NCBI GenBank assembly: GCA_002695005.1
Contig: NZNT01000020.1
Span: 124,001 to 188,000, forward strand
Direction: 5' to 3'
Length of the DNA: 64,000 nucleotides
From: Maritimibacter sp.
GTDB taxonomy: Bacteria; Pseudomonadota; Alphaproteobacteria; Rhodobacterales; Rhodobacteraceae
The notes beneath the pieces are model-generated. The model ran no database searches. It was not told the origin of the DNA and saw only the letters and a program-made list of their open reading frames with translations. The position numbers and the translations under genes were made by a program. Below, piece after piece: positions 39,173-47,358 of this stretch (the stretch's first letter is position 1; each line of letters begins with the position of its first letter).

Positions 39173-40456
39173 ATGCGGATCCTGATCCTCACATATGGAT
39201 CGCGCGGAGACGTCCAGCCCTTCGTTGCGCTGGGCCGCGGTCTCACCGCGCGCGGCCACGAAGTAACAGTGGCCACCAGCACCCGGTTCGAGGACTTCGT
39301 CACCGGGGCTGGCCTGAGTTTTGCGCCGATGTCCGACGATCTCCTGTCGCTCCTCGATACGGACGCGGGGCGCGAGATGATGGAGTCGACGCAAGGCGTG
39401 CTCCAATCTCTGAAATGGACGGTCATGCTGACGCGCGAGGTCGGGCCGGCGCAAAAGCAGCTCATCGCGGAAAGCTGGGCGGCGGCGGAGGCCGCGCAAC
39501 CGGACCTGATCCTGTTCCACCCGAAATCCTATGCCGGGCCCCATATCGCCGAGAAACACGGGATTCCCGCCGTCCTCGCGATGCTGGTGCCGATGATGGT
39601 GCCAACGGGAGAGCGCCCCAACGTGGGGTTCCCTGATTTCAACTCGGCGGCCTGGAACCGGTTTTCCTATCATTTCGTAAACCGGATGATGGCGTTCTCG
39701 GCTGGGAAACATGTGAAGGCGACCCGCTCGGTCCATGACCTGCCCGCGCAGCCCCGCTTCGACATGATGCATGCGACGGACGGCACGCCCTTTCCGATCC
39801 TGAACGCGGTCAGCCCGGCGGTACTCGCCCGTCCCGCCGATTGGCCGGACGCGTCGGTCATGACCGGATACTGGTTCATGGAGGAGGAGGACTGGACCCC
39901 GCCCGAGGCGCTGCGCACCTTCCTGGCGGACGGTCCGCCGCCGGTCTATGTGGGCTTCGGGTCAATGGCCGGGAAATCGCCGGGACGCCTGGCGGATGCC
40001 GTCGTCGACGCGCTGGGCCGGACCGGGCAGCGCGGGATCATCGCGACCGGCTGGGGTGGCCTGAAACCAGCCGATCTGCCCGACAACATCCTGAAGATCG
40101 AGGGCGCACCGCATCACTGGCTGTTTCCGTGTGTGAGCACCATCGTCCACCACGGCGGCGCAGGCACGACCGCCGCGGCCCTGCGCGCGGGCAAGCCGCA
40201 GATCGTCGTGCCGTTTTTCGGGGATCAGCCGTTCTGGGCCAAGATCATGGCGGCGCGGGGCGTGGCGCCCGAGCCGATCGCGCAGAAGACACTCACAGCC
40301 GATAACCTTTCCAAGGCGCTGTCACAGGCGATTTCCGATCCGGCAATTGCCAAGGCTGCGGCCGCACTGGGTGCGGCGGTGCGAGCCGAGGACGGGATCG
40401 CGCGGGCAATTGACGAGATCGAGGCCGCCGCGACGGACGACCGCAAGATCGCCTAG
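39173..40456 (+). CDS. UGT/MGT-like glycosyltransferase (GT1 family)
   Basis: This is a 427-residue GT-B glycosyltransferase. The N-terminal acceptor domain opens with MRILILTYGSRGDVQPFVALGRGLTARGHEVTVAT, the classic sterol/lipid UGT motif. The C-terminal donor domain has PPVYVGFGSMAGKSPGRLAD, APHHWLFPCVSTIVHHGGAGTTAAALRAGKPQIVVPFFGDQPFWA, which matches the UDP-sugar-binding signature HHGGAGTT..PFFGDQ..W. It probably glycosylates a lipid or small hydrophobic acceptor; the acceptor is unknown. It lies 40 bp after mcl1. Its stop overlaps the convergent GyrI-like gene by 4 bp. Confidence 0.9.
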   Translation: MRILILTYGSRGDVQPFVALGRGLTARGHEVTVATSTRFEDFVTGAGLSFAPMSDDLLSLLDTDAGREMMESTQGVLQSLKWTVMLTREVGPAQKQLIAESWAAAEAAQPDLILFHPKSYAGPHIAEKHGIPAVLAMLVPMMVPTGERPNVGFPDFNSAAWNRFSYHFVNRMMAFSAGKHVKATRSVHDLPAQPRFDMMHATDGTPFPILNAVSPAVLARPADWPDASVMTGYWFMEEEDWTPPEALRTFLADGPPPVYVGFGSMAGKSPGRLADAVVDALGRTGQRGIIATGWGGLKPADLPDNILKIEGAPHHWLFPCVSTIVHHGGAGTTAAALRAGKPQIVVPFFGDQPFWAKIMAARGVAPEPIAQKTLTADNLSKALSQAISDPAIAKAAAALGAAVRAEDGIARAIDEIEAAATDDRKIA

Positions 40457-41448
40457 AGCGGGCGCACCGGCTGACGGATGATCGTGCGCAATTTTTCCGG
40501 CGCGACACGGCGCGGATCGGACAGGTAGATCTCATGATGCGGCCCGGCGAAGGTGACATGCGCCTCGGGCATGATCCGGTCATGCAGGTCGGCGAGTTTC
40601 GGGCCTTCCGCGGAATACGGCCCGATGTGGAGCGTCTGGAAACTGTCGCCCTCGTCGACCATCGAAAACCGGACATCATCGAGTCCGGGTACAGTCTTGG
40701 CCTTGGCGCGGGCGGCCGCGAAGGCGTCGTCGTCCACCCAGTCGGGCATCCGTATCATTGCCTGCCAACGCCACTCCGCCCGTCTGTTCTGGGTAAAGGC
40801 AGTCGGGTCATCGGCCCACCACTGCGTGCTGAGGGGCGGAACGGTGAAGTCCCGACCCGCGGCTTTCGAGACGAACTTGATGCCATAAGCCAGTGGATAG
40901 AGCGCGCCGACCGCTTCGCCGTAGGGCGTGCTTTCGGGTGCCCCGACGCCTGCGATGGCGAGGTAGGGGATCGGCGCAATGGTCACGCGCGCCCAACCGT
41001 CGGCCCGGGCGCCGTAGTAGGTCTTGTCGGTCTTCTTCAGTTCGAGCTTGGTCATGTCCGCTCCTTCAGATGCCAGGTGAGCGCGCGTTTGATGAGGGGG
41101 GGCAAGGGCCGTGGCGTCGACCTCGTCGGCGTGGTCGAACAATACGGCGCGGTTCCCCTCGGTGCGGAACCGACCGCCGGTCATATCGCGGAAATCAGCA
41201 ATCAGGGTCGTGCGACAATGCGCGAAGAGCGCGAAGCGACCGCCGCTTTTGGGAACTCCAACCCGGAGAGTCGACCCCTTCGGGGTGAGATAGGCGGGTT
41301 CGCCCCAGCGCAGTGCCTCGGTGATCGGGCCGACCCCGGCGTCGCGTCCCACATCAATGATCAACGCGCGCAACCGCGCCATCCCGTCGCGAGCGTCATG
41401 GGGTGCCGCGTCGAACGCCGCCCGGACCTCTGCCGGCATGACGGTCAT
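40453..41448 (-). CDS. DUF1801 protein fused by apparent frameshift to a GyrI-like domain protein
   Basis: As read, this is one 331-residue ORF. Residues 1 to about 116 are a DUF1801 domain (YdhG-like; GPITEALRWGEPAYLTPKG, FALFAHCRTTLIADFRDM). The residues up to 131 are aberrant (PPHQTRAHLASEGAD). From the internal ATG at 41055 (MTKLELKKTD...) to 40453 is a complete 200-residue GyrI-like ligand-binding protein. A run of seven G (41096-41102) causes the join: with six, the DUF1801 frame would read ...LAPLIKRALTWHLKERT and stop at 41052 in an ATGA overlap with the GyrI start. The likely ancestral genes are therefore 41052..41448 (DUF1801) and 40453..41055 (GyrI-like). This could be a sequencing or assembly error, or a real mutation. 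Confidence 0.8.
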   Translation of the reverse strand: MTVMPAEVRAAFDAAPHDARDGMARLRALIIDVGRDAGVGPITEALRWGEPAYLTPKGSTLRVGVPKSGGRFALFAHCRTTLIADFRDMTGGRFRTEGNRAVLFDHADEVDATALAPPHQTRAHLASEGADMTKLELKKTDKTYYGARADGWARVTIAPIPYLAIAGVGAPESTPYGEAVGALYPLAYGIKFVSKAAGRDFTVPPLSTQWWADDPTAFTQNRRAEWRWQAMIRMPDWVDDDAFAAARAKAKTVPGLDDVRFSMVDEGDSFQTLHIGPYSAEGPKLADLHDRIMPEAHVTFAGPHHEIYLSDPRRVAPEKLRTIIRQPVRPL

Positions 41449-42281
41449 GCCAGTGGAACCCCGATGAGGGTGATCAGATCATCGGGCGCAGTGTCCATCG
41501 GTGAATTGACGTAAAGCTCGAACGGCGGCGCTTCCCGCGGCATCTCGCCCGACGTCGCAAGCCATTCCCCGAACAGGTATTTGTAGGCCAAGGCAAGGCC
41601 GGTATAGGGCCCTTTGTGCGTCAGGATCGCGTGCTTGCCACCCGGAGCGCGCATTTCCACGAGCGGCGGCTCGATTGGCGCGCTGTCGTCGATCTCGAAC
41701 CCGGCGGCGGAGCGCAGCGCCTCGGGTGGAGTGTTGTCCGGATCGTCGAAATAGAGCCCGAGCATCGCCCCCAGATGGAGGCCGAGGCCGCGTGCCATCA
41801 CGGTCGACCCGGCCTTATCGAAAGCTTCGCCGATCCCGATATAAGGGCCCCGGTGCTCGACCATGGCAAGGCGCCGCTCGGGCTGGTCTTCAATCTTCAC
41901 GTCATACATCTGTTTCTCTCCCGATGTGCCAAGACGCAGGGGAGGGAGGGTTCGCGCGTGTGATCGGAACTCCGACGGTGTGCGTCCGAAGGCATCCCGA
42001 AAGGTCCGTGAGAAGCTGCGAGTGTTGTCGTACCCCATCTTCGCGGCCACTTCGGCCACCGGCAGATCGCCCGACAGCAGCTCCATCGCGGCACGGTGCA
42101 GGCGCACCCGACGGATGAAATAGGCCAGCGTTTCGCCGGTCACCGCCGTGAACACCCGGTGGAAGTGAAACCGTGACAATGCAGCCACCTCCGCAAGCGT
42201 GTCGAGCGACAGATCGCCATCGAGGTTGTCGTAGACGTGATCCAGCACGCGCAGCAGCCGCTTTTCGTAGTCGTTCGCCAT
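41445..42281 (-). CDS. AraC family regulator with C-terminal GyrI-like effector domain
   Basis: The 278-residue regulator has an N-terminal AraC DNA-binding domain (residues 1-105, two HTHs: [44 protein letters not shown] and [33 protein letters not shown]). Its C-terminal GyrI/SoxS-Rob-like small-molecule-binding domain starts at about residue 125 ([31 protein letters not shown] ... [12 protein letters not shown]). The ATG at 42281 begins [19 protein letters not shown], as in the family. It overlaps the DUF1801 start by 4 bp, so it is the first gene of a three-domain operon that holds two GyrI-like domains. Confidence 0.92.
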   Translation of the reverse strand: MANDYEKRLLRVLDHVYDNLDGDLSLDTLAEVAALSRFHFHRVFTAVTGETLAYFIRRVRLHRAAMELLSGDLPVAEVAAKMGYDNTRSFSRTFRDAFGRTPSEFRSHARTLPPLRLGTSGEKQMYDVKIEDQPERRLAMVEHRGPYIGIGEAFDKAGSTVMARGLGLHLGAMLGLYFDDPDNTPPEALRSAAGFEIDDSAPIEPPLVEMRAPGGKHAILTHKGPYTGLALAYKYLFGEWLATSGEMPREAPPFELYVNSPMDTAPDDLITLIGVPLA

Positions 42282-42400
42282 ATTCGGCCCGTCTCCCCTT
42301 GCCCGCACAGCCTGTCACGGGGCGAGGTCACAAATCTTGCCGAGTTGCATTTCGCCCTGCGGGAACCTTATATCGGGCCAAACCATCCGGCGAGGCGCGC

Positions 42401-43366
42401 ATGACCAAGAACTATCTCGACTTCGAAAAACCGCTGGCGGAAATCGAAGGCAAGGCCGAGGAGTTGCGCGCGATGGCGCGTGCCAATGACGAGATGGACG
42501 TGAAGGGCGAAGCCGAAGCGCTCGACAAGAAGGCCGAGCAGATGCTGGTGGACCTCTACAAGGGCCTGACGCCCTGGCGCAAATGCCAGGTCGCCCGGCA
42601 TCCCGAGCGCCCGCATTGCAAGGATTACATCGACGCGCTGTTTACCGAGTACACGCCGCTCGCGGGCGACCGGAACTTCGCCGACGACCACGCCGTAATG
42701 GGCGGACTCGCCCGTCTGGGCGACATTCCGGTGATGGTGATCGGGCATGAGAAGGGTAACGACACCAAGAGCCGGATCGAGCGGAATTTCGGTATGGCGC
42801 GGCCCGAGGGATACCGCAAGGCGATCCGCCTGATGGACCTCGCCGACCGCTTCGGCCTGCCGGTCGTGTCGCTCGTGGACACGCCCGGCGCCTATCCCGG
42901 CAAAGGGGCCGAGGAGCGCGGGCAGTCCGAGGCCATCGCCCGCTCGACCGAGAAATGCCTGTCGCTTTCCGTTCCGCTCGTTTCGGTCATCATCGGCGAG
43001 GGCGGCTCCGGCGGGGCCGTGGCCTTCGCGACCGGCAACACGGTGATGATGCTTGAGCACTCGGTCTATTCCGTGATCTCGCCCGAAGGCTGTGCCTCGA
43101 TCCTGTGGAAGGATTCCGAAAAGATGCGCGAAGCTGCCGAGGCGTTGCGTCTGACCGCGCAGGACCTCAAGGCGCTTGGCGTGATCGACCGGATCATCTC
43201 GGAACCCGTGGGCGGGGCGCATCGCGGGATTGGTCAGACGATCTCCGCCGTCGGCCACGCGATCGAGGCCGAGGTCAAGGCGCTGGCGAAGAAGAAGCCG
43301 GGCGAGCTGAAGACGACACGCCGTCAGAAGTACCTCAAGATGGGGTCTCAGGGCCTCGCCGCCTGA
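42401..43366 (+). CDS. accA: Acetyl-CoA carboxylase carboxyltransferase subunit alpha
   Basis: AccA transfers CO2 from biotin carboxyl carrier protein to acetyl-CoA in fatty acid synthesis, as an alpha2beta2 complex with AccD. The 321-residue protein has the conserved [82 protein letters not shown] and [42 protein letters not shown] motifs. It stands alone here; accD is not adjacent. It is divergent from the AraC regulator. Confidence 0.97.
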   Translation: MTKNYLDFEKPLAEIEGKAEELRAMARANDEMDVKGEAEALDKKAEQMLVDLYKGLTPWRKCQVARHPERPHCKDYIDALFTEYTPLAGDRNFADDHAVMGGLARLGDIPVMVIGHEKGNDTKSRIERNFGMARPEGYRKAIRLMDLADRFGLPVVSLVDTPGAYPGKGAEERGQSEAIARSTEKCLSLSVPLVSVIIGEGGSGGAVAFATGNTVMMLEHSVYSVISPEGCASILWKDSEKMREAAEALRLTAQDLKALGVIDRIISEPVGGAHRGIGQTISAVGHAIEAEVKALAKKKPGELKTTRRQKYLKMGSQGLAA

Positions 43367-43371
43367 TCGTC

Positions 43372-43407
43372 GCTCATCAGCGCCTCCGGCGCCTCTTCGC
43401 GATGAGC
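43372..43407 (+). terminator. Nested hairpin between accA and the PNPOx-like gene
   Basis: GCTCATC (43372-43378) pairs with GATGAGC (43401-43407) and encloses GCGCC-TCC-GGCGC (43380-43392). It starts 5 bp after the accA stop between convergent genes. There is no T run, so the termination role is tentative. Confidence 0.4.
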
Positions 43408-43432
43408 CGCCGTCAGGCGGAGGAAGAGCACC

Positions 43433-44038
43433 TTACCACATGGTATCCTTCGCCCGGTCCGGCCACTCGATGTCGTAACCCGCCCCGTCGAAGTCACCTT
43501 CGGAGGCCTGTGTCAGCATTTCGCCCATGGTCGGCAGCCCCGCCGCATCGTCGCGCGACCACAGCCCCGCGCGCAGGATCGCCCGGGCGCATTGGGGATA
43601 GACCTCGCCGACCGTCACGAGGATCACCGACTTCGGCACCCGCGCCGCGCGGTCGAACCGCCCGGTCATGTGCGGGTCATCGGTGAGGATCGCTGTCCCG
43701 TTGACACGCATCACGTTCATCGATCCGGGCACCATGAACATCACCGACACGCGCCCGTCGCGCACGATGTTGCGCAGGGTGTCGAGCCGGTTGTTGCCCT
43801 TCCAGTCGGGGATCGCGAGTAGCCGGTCGTCGAGTGTCAGGGCCACCGGGCCATCATCGCCCCGCGGGCTTGCATCGGTGCCCTCGGGCCCGACCGTCGA
43901 GAGGATGCAGAAACGCGATGCGGCGATCCAGCTTCGGTAACCGGGAATCAGCCGGTCGGTGACCTTGATCGTCGCCGCCGTACTGGGTTTGGTCGGGTAG
44001 AGCGCCTCCAGCGCCTCGACCGTCTCAATCCGCTTCAT
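43433..44038 (-). CDS. Pyridoxamine 5'-phosphate oxidase-like flavin/heme-binding protein (MSMEG_1061/FMN-binding split-barrel type)
   Basis: This 201-residue protein has a PNPOx-like split-barrel fold. Features are FCILSTVGPEGTDASPRGDDGPVALTLDDRLLAIPDWKGNNRLDTLRNIVRDGRVSVMFMVPGSMNVMRVNGTAILTDD, which gives the typical strand pattern with an R-x-N/G motif, and a C-terminal PQCARAILRAGLWSRDD. It is not PdxH itself (no PdxH substrate motifs). Proteins of this type bind FMN, F420 or heme; the cofactor is unresolved. The gene overlaps plsC by 14 bp and is the last of the ftsE-ftsX-plsC set. Confidence 0.85.
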   Translation of the reverse strand: MKRIETVEALEALYPTKPSTAATIKVTDRLIPGYRSWIAASRFCILSTVGPEGTDASPRGDDGPVALTLDDRLLAIPDWKGNNRLDTLRNIVRDGRVSVMFMVPGSMNVMRVNGTAILTDDPHMTGRFDRAARVPKSVILVTVGEVYPQCARAILRAGLWSRDDAAGLPTMGEMLTQASEGDFDGAGYDIEWPDRAKDTMW

Positions 44039-44768
44039 GGCTGCCGGGATCGAACCCCGCCTCGCGCATCAGGCGGTTGGAGTTGGACTCCACCGCCTCC
44101 TCCAGCACCGTCATGAACGTCTCCACGGGAAGCCCCGGTTCGATGGCCGGAAGAAACTCGAGAACGGCGGTGCCGGGATAACGGGTGACACCGTGTTTGC
44201 GCCAGAAGACGCCCACGTTCGTCGCCGCCGGGATGCAGCGCTGCCCGGTCTCCGTATAGATCACGCCCGCGCCGATCTTGTAGGGCCTCGTCGCCCCCGC
44301 CGCGACACGCGTTCCTTGCGGAAAGATAATGAGCTGCCCGGGCCGGGCCGCGCCTGTCGCAACGTCTGTCATCATCTTCTTGACCGCCGCGCCGCGCTTG
44401 CCCCGGTCTACGGGGATGCAGCCTATAGCCTTGGCGAAGTAACCCAGCACCGGGGCATAGACGAGCTGCTTTTTCATGATGAACTTGGGGCGCGGCGCGA
44501 CCGAGACGATCAGGATGATGTCGAAGAAGCTCTGGTGCTTCGAGCAGATCAGCACTTCCTCGGTAGGCACCGTGCCCCGGATCTCCGATTTCAGGCCGAT
44601 CACCCAGCGGGCGAAAAACCGCACGACGCGGCAGTAATGGCGGACCGCCGTGTAGGCGTAGTCGCGGTTGATGAGCGTGAGGAAGAAATAAACCACGCCC
44701 ATCACCCCCATCGCCCCATAGATCAGGCCCGTGAAGACGAGCGAGCGGATGAGCTGAATGACCTGCAT
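44025..44768 (-). CDS. plsC: 1-acyl-sn-glycerol-3-phosphate acyltransferase (PlsC type)
   Basis: This is a membrane-associated acyltransferase of phospholipid synthesis. The 247-residue protein has an N-terminal membrane segment (residues 5-32, QLIRSLVFTGLIYGAMGVMGVVYFFLTL). The catalytic HX4D motif is SKHQSFFDIIL (about 77-87), motif II-like CIPVDRGKRG follows, and motif III is FPQGTRVAAG (about 149). The order ftsE-ftsX-plsC is conserved in Rhodobacterales. The ATG lies at 44768 and shares its base with the ftsX stop region. Confidence 0.92.
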   Translation of the reverse strand: MQVIQLIRSLVFTGLIYGAMGVMGVVYFFLTLINRDYAYTAVRHYCRVVRFFARWVIGLKSEIRGTVPTEEVLICSKHQSFFDIILIVSVAPRPKFIMKKQLVYAPVLGYFAKAIGCIPVDRGKRGAAVKKMMTDVATGAARPGQLIIFPQGTRVAAGATRPYKIGAGVIYTETGQRCIPAATNVGVFWRKHGVTRYPGTAVLEFLPAIEPGLPVETFMTVLEEAVESNSNRLMREAGFDPGSHEAD

Positions 44769-45673
44769 CAGGTGAGCTCCCGAAGCGTGCTGTTGGCCGC
44801 TTGGCGGGTCGCAGCGAAGGCGACGATCGCGGCAAGGATCGGGATGGCGAAGGGCAGGGCCCAGTGCCAGCCGCGAAACCCAAGTCCGGTCAGGAAACCG
44901 CCGCCGACATCGGCCGAGGGCAGGAGCAGGATCGCCAGTACCCCGATCACCATGCCCCCCGTCGCGCCGATCATGGCGCGCAGGGTGAACCGGCGCACGA
45001 AAGCCCCGGCGATATAGCTGTCGCGCGCGCCTACGAGCCGCAGGACGTGGATCACTTGCGCATTGGCTGCGAGTGCCGCGTTGGCCGCGAGCGTGATGAT
45101 CGCGGCGGTCGTCGCGGCGATGAGGGCGATTGAGATGGCGCCAAGCCCGCGCAGCCGGTTGGCCGCCCGCACAAGCGGTTCGCGCCAGCGGGCGTGGTCG
45201 TCGAGCACGGCACCGGGAGCCTCGCCTGCGAGCCGCTGGCGCAGACCCTCCGCGTCGTATCCCTCGCCCTCCTCGATCACCTCGATGAGACGTGGGATGG
45301 GGAGCGTGTCGAGCGGCAGGTCGGGGCCGAACCACGGTTCGAGCAAAGCGCGTTGTTCGTCGTCCGACAAAACGCGGGCATCCGCCACGCCCGGTGTGGT
45401 GGTCAGAACGTCGAGCACGGCAATCACCTGCTGGTCGACCTGTCCCTCCGGCGCCGAAACGCGGATCGTGGAGCTTTGGGCCAGCGCGTCGCCCCATTGC
45501 TCGGCAAGCCGCCCTGTGGCGAGCGACAGGGCCAGCGCAAAGACCGCCAGAAAAGCCATGGCACCGGCGGCGAAGACCGTCAGCCGCGCGGTGAAGCCCG
45601 TGGGCGGCACGACCCGGTCGGCCTGCGCGTCGCCCGTCATGAGGGTGAGGAAATTCGTCAGCCGCGAGATCAC
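44768..45673 (-). CDS. ftsX: Cell division protein FtsX (ABC transporter permease)
   Basis: FtsX is the membrane partner of FtsE at the divisome and controls peptidoglycan hydrolases. The 301-residue protein has the expected topology: TM1 (about residues 30-52, LTVFAAGAMAFLAVFALALSLATG), a large periplasmic loop (about 55-170), and three further helices (about 170-190, 225-250 and 270-290, with LRAMIGATGGMVIGVLAILLL and LPFAIPILAAIVAFAA). The conserved cytosolic turn HVLRLVGARDSYIAGAFVRRF is present. The GTG start overlaps the ftsE stop (GTGA). Confidence 0.93.
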   Translation of the reverse strand: MISRLTNFLTLMTGDAQADRVVPPTGFTARLTVFAAGAMAFLAVFALALSLATGRLAEQWGDALAQSSTIRVSAPEGQVDQQVIAVLDVLTTTPGVADARVLSDDEQRALLEPWFGPDLPLDTLPIPRLIEVIEEGEGYDAEGLRQRLAGEAPGAVLDDHARWREPLVRAANRLRGLGAISIALIAATTAAIITLAANAALAANAQVIHVLRLVGARDSYIAGAFVRRFTLRAMIGATGGMVIGVLAILLLPSADVGGGFLTGLGFRGWHWALPFAIPILAAIVAFAATRQAANSTLRELT

Positions 45674-46344
45674 AGGTCCGCCCCCGCCAGTTGCACCCGG
45701 TGGTCAGAGATCCGCAGAACCCGCGCTTGCACCTGTGCCTTGGCCTGCCGGATCAGGTTCATGTCGTGGGTCGCGATCATCACCGTCTTGCCCATCCGGT
45801 TGAGTTCGATCAGCAGCGTAAGAAGGCGGATCGACATTTCCCAGTCCACGTTGCCCGTCGGCTCGTCCGCCAGGATAACCTCGGGCGACATGATGACGGC
45901 GCGGGCGAGGGCGGCGCGTTGGCGCTCCCCGCCGGACAGCTCCGGCGGCAGCGCCTCCATCTGCCCCGTCAGGCCGACCCAGCTCATCAGGTCGGCCAGA
46001 TCCTGCATCTCGGTCGTGCGGCCGGACACCATCAGGGGGAGCGCGACGTTTTCGACCACGGTCATGTGGTCGAGAAACTGCACGTCCTGATGCACCACGC
46101 CGATCCGACGCCGTGTCTCGGCCACGTCGTCGCGCGTCATGTGGCGCACGTCGGCGCCGAACAGCTCTGCGCGCCCCTGCGTCGGCACCAACGCCCCGTA
46201 GCACAGCTTGATCAGCGTCGTTTTGCCCGCGCCGGACGGGCCGGTCAGGAAGTGGAACGACCCCGGCGCCAGCTTCAGCGATACATCCGAAAGCAGCGCG
46301 CCGCCTCCGCTGTAACCGTAGGAGACTTCCTCGAACTCGATCAC
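45670..46344 (-). CDS. ftsE: Cell division ATP-binding protein FtsE
   Basis: FtsE is the ABC ATPase that drives FtsX. The 224-residue protein has Walker A TGPSGAGKTTLIKL (about residue 34), the Q-loop VVHQDVQFLDHMTV, the signature LSGGERQRAALARA (about 137), Walker B VILADEPTGNVD and the switch His in IATHDMNLI. The length is right. The start is a GTG at 46344 with AGAGG upstream; longer upstream readings have low-complexity, non-homologous sequence. It is divergent from the zinc-ribbon gene at 46510. Confidence 0.96.
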   Translation of the reverse strand: MIEFEEVSYGYSGGGALLSDVSLKLAPGSFHFLTGPSGAGKTTLIKLCYGALVPTQGRAELFGADVRHMTRDDVAETRRRIGVVHQDVQFLDHMTVVENVALPLMVSGRTTEMQDLADLMSWVGLTGQMEALPPELSGGERQRAALARAVIMSPEVILADEPTGNVDWEMSIRLLTLLIELNRMGKTVMIATHDMNLIRQAKAQVQARVLRISDHRVQLAGADL

Positions 46345-46509
46345 CGCTCTGCCTCTCTTGCTTCGCAACCGTTTTGCCCCACGGCGGGTTTTGTTGCAAT
46401 CTCGGGATTGCAAAGGTTTGATTTTCCGGGCTTTGCTTCGCATAGTGGGCCCGTCGAGTGGGCCCGGGCGACCGGGAAAGACGAAGGACAGGGCGAGGTT
46501 ACAGGTCAG

Positions 46510-47343
46510 ATGCGGCTGGTATGCCCGAATTGCGGTGCGCAGTACGAGGTGGAAGATCGCGTGATCCCCGAGGGGGGTCGCGACGTTCAGTGTTCGAACT
46601 GTGGCCATGCGTGGTTTCAGCGCAATGCCGGCAGGCGCGAGACGCCGCCGGACCATGACCCGGACTCGGCGCTCGCCGCGCCGGAAAACCCCCACGAATA
46701 CACGCCGGACCCCGACGAAGACTGGGACGAGCCGCCGGTCGACACGCCCGCGCGGCCCCGGCGGCCGCTCGACGACGACGTACGCGGCATCCTGACCGAA
46801 GAGGCACAGCGCGAGCTGGACGCCCGGGCTCGCGATGGCGGCACGGTCGAGACTCAGGCCGAACTGGGGATCGAGGATTATTCGGACGGCGAAGAAGAAC
46901 GCCGCCGGATCGCGCGTGAACGCATGGCACGGATGCGCGGGATCGAAGAGGGCGAGACGCTGGAGCCGGAAGTGCCGCCTCCGCCGCCGCCGGAACCCGC
47001 CGCGCGCAAGGACATGTTCCCGGACATCGACGAGATCAACTCGACGCTGGACACGCGGCAGAAGGATGAAAGCAAGCCGAAGCGACAGCCGGTTCAGGAG
47101 GACACGTCCGGGCCGGAGCCCCGCAAGGGCGGGTTTCGCCGGGGCTTTTCCATCGTGGTCATTATCGCCGCGATCGCCTTCGGCATCTATGTGCTGGCGC
47201 CGCGTATCGCCGAGATGTTTCCGGGTCTGACGGACGCGATGATCGCCTATGTCGACCTCGTGAACCGGTTCTTGGCGTGGATTCAGGATCTGATGCAAAC
47301 GGTGATCGACAGGGTCGAAGGGGCCGCCAGCGACGGCGGCTGA
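46510..47343 (+). CDS. MJ0042-type zinc-ribbon protein with a single membrane helix
   Basis: The 277-residue protein starts with a zinc ribbon (MRLVCPNCGAQYEVEDRVI ... CSNCGHAW), with four cysteines as in the MJ0042/DUF3426-like finger family. Then comes a long, very acidic and Pro-rich disordered region (about residues 40-215), and one membrane helix (about 219-240, FSIVVIIAAIAFGIYVLAPRI). The C terminus is short. This matches the zinc-ribbon/transmembrane proteins found beside ftsE in Rhodobacterales; the function is unknown. The ATG at 46510 places the CxxC at residues 5-8, as in relatives. Confidence 0.86.
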   Translation: MRLVCPNCGAQYEVEDRVIPEGGRDVQCSNCGHAWFQRNAGRRETPPDHDPDSALAAPENPHEYTPDPDEDWDEPPVDTPARPRRPLDDDVRGILTEEAQRELDARARDGGTVETQAELGIEDYSDGEEERRRIARERMARMRGIEEGETLEPEVPPPPPPEPAARKDMFPDIDEINSTLDTRQKDESKPKRQPVQEDTSGPEPRKGGFRRGFSIVVIIAAIAFGIYVLAPRIAEMFPGLTDAMIAYVDLVNRFLAWIQDLMQTVIDRVEGAASDGG

Positions 47344-47358
47344 TCCGCTCGGCCGACC

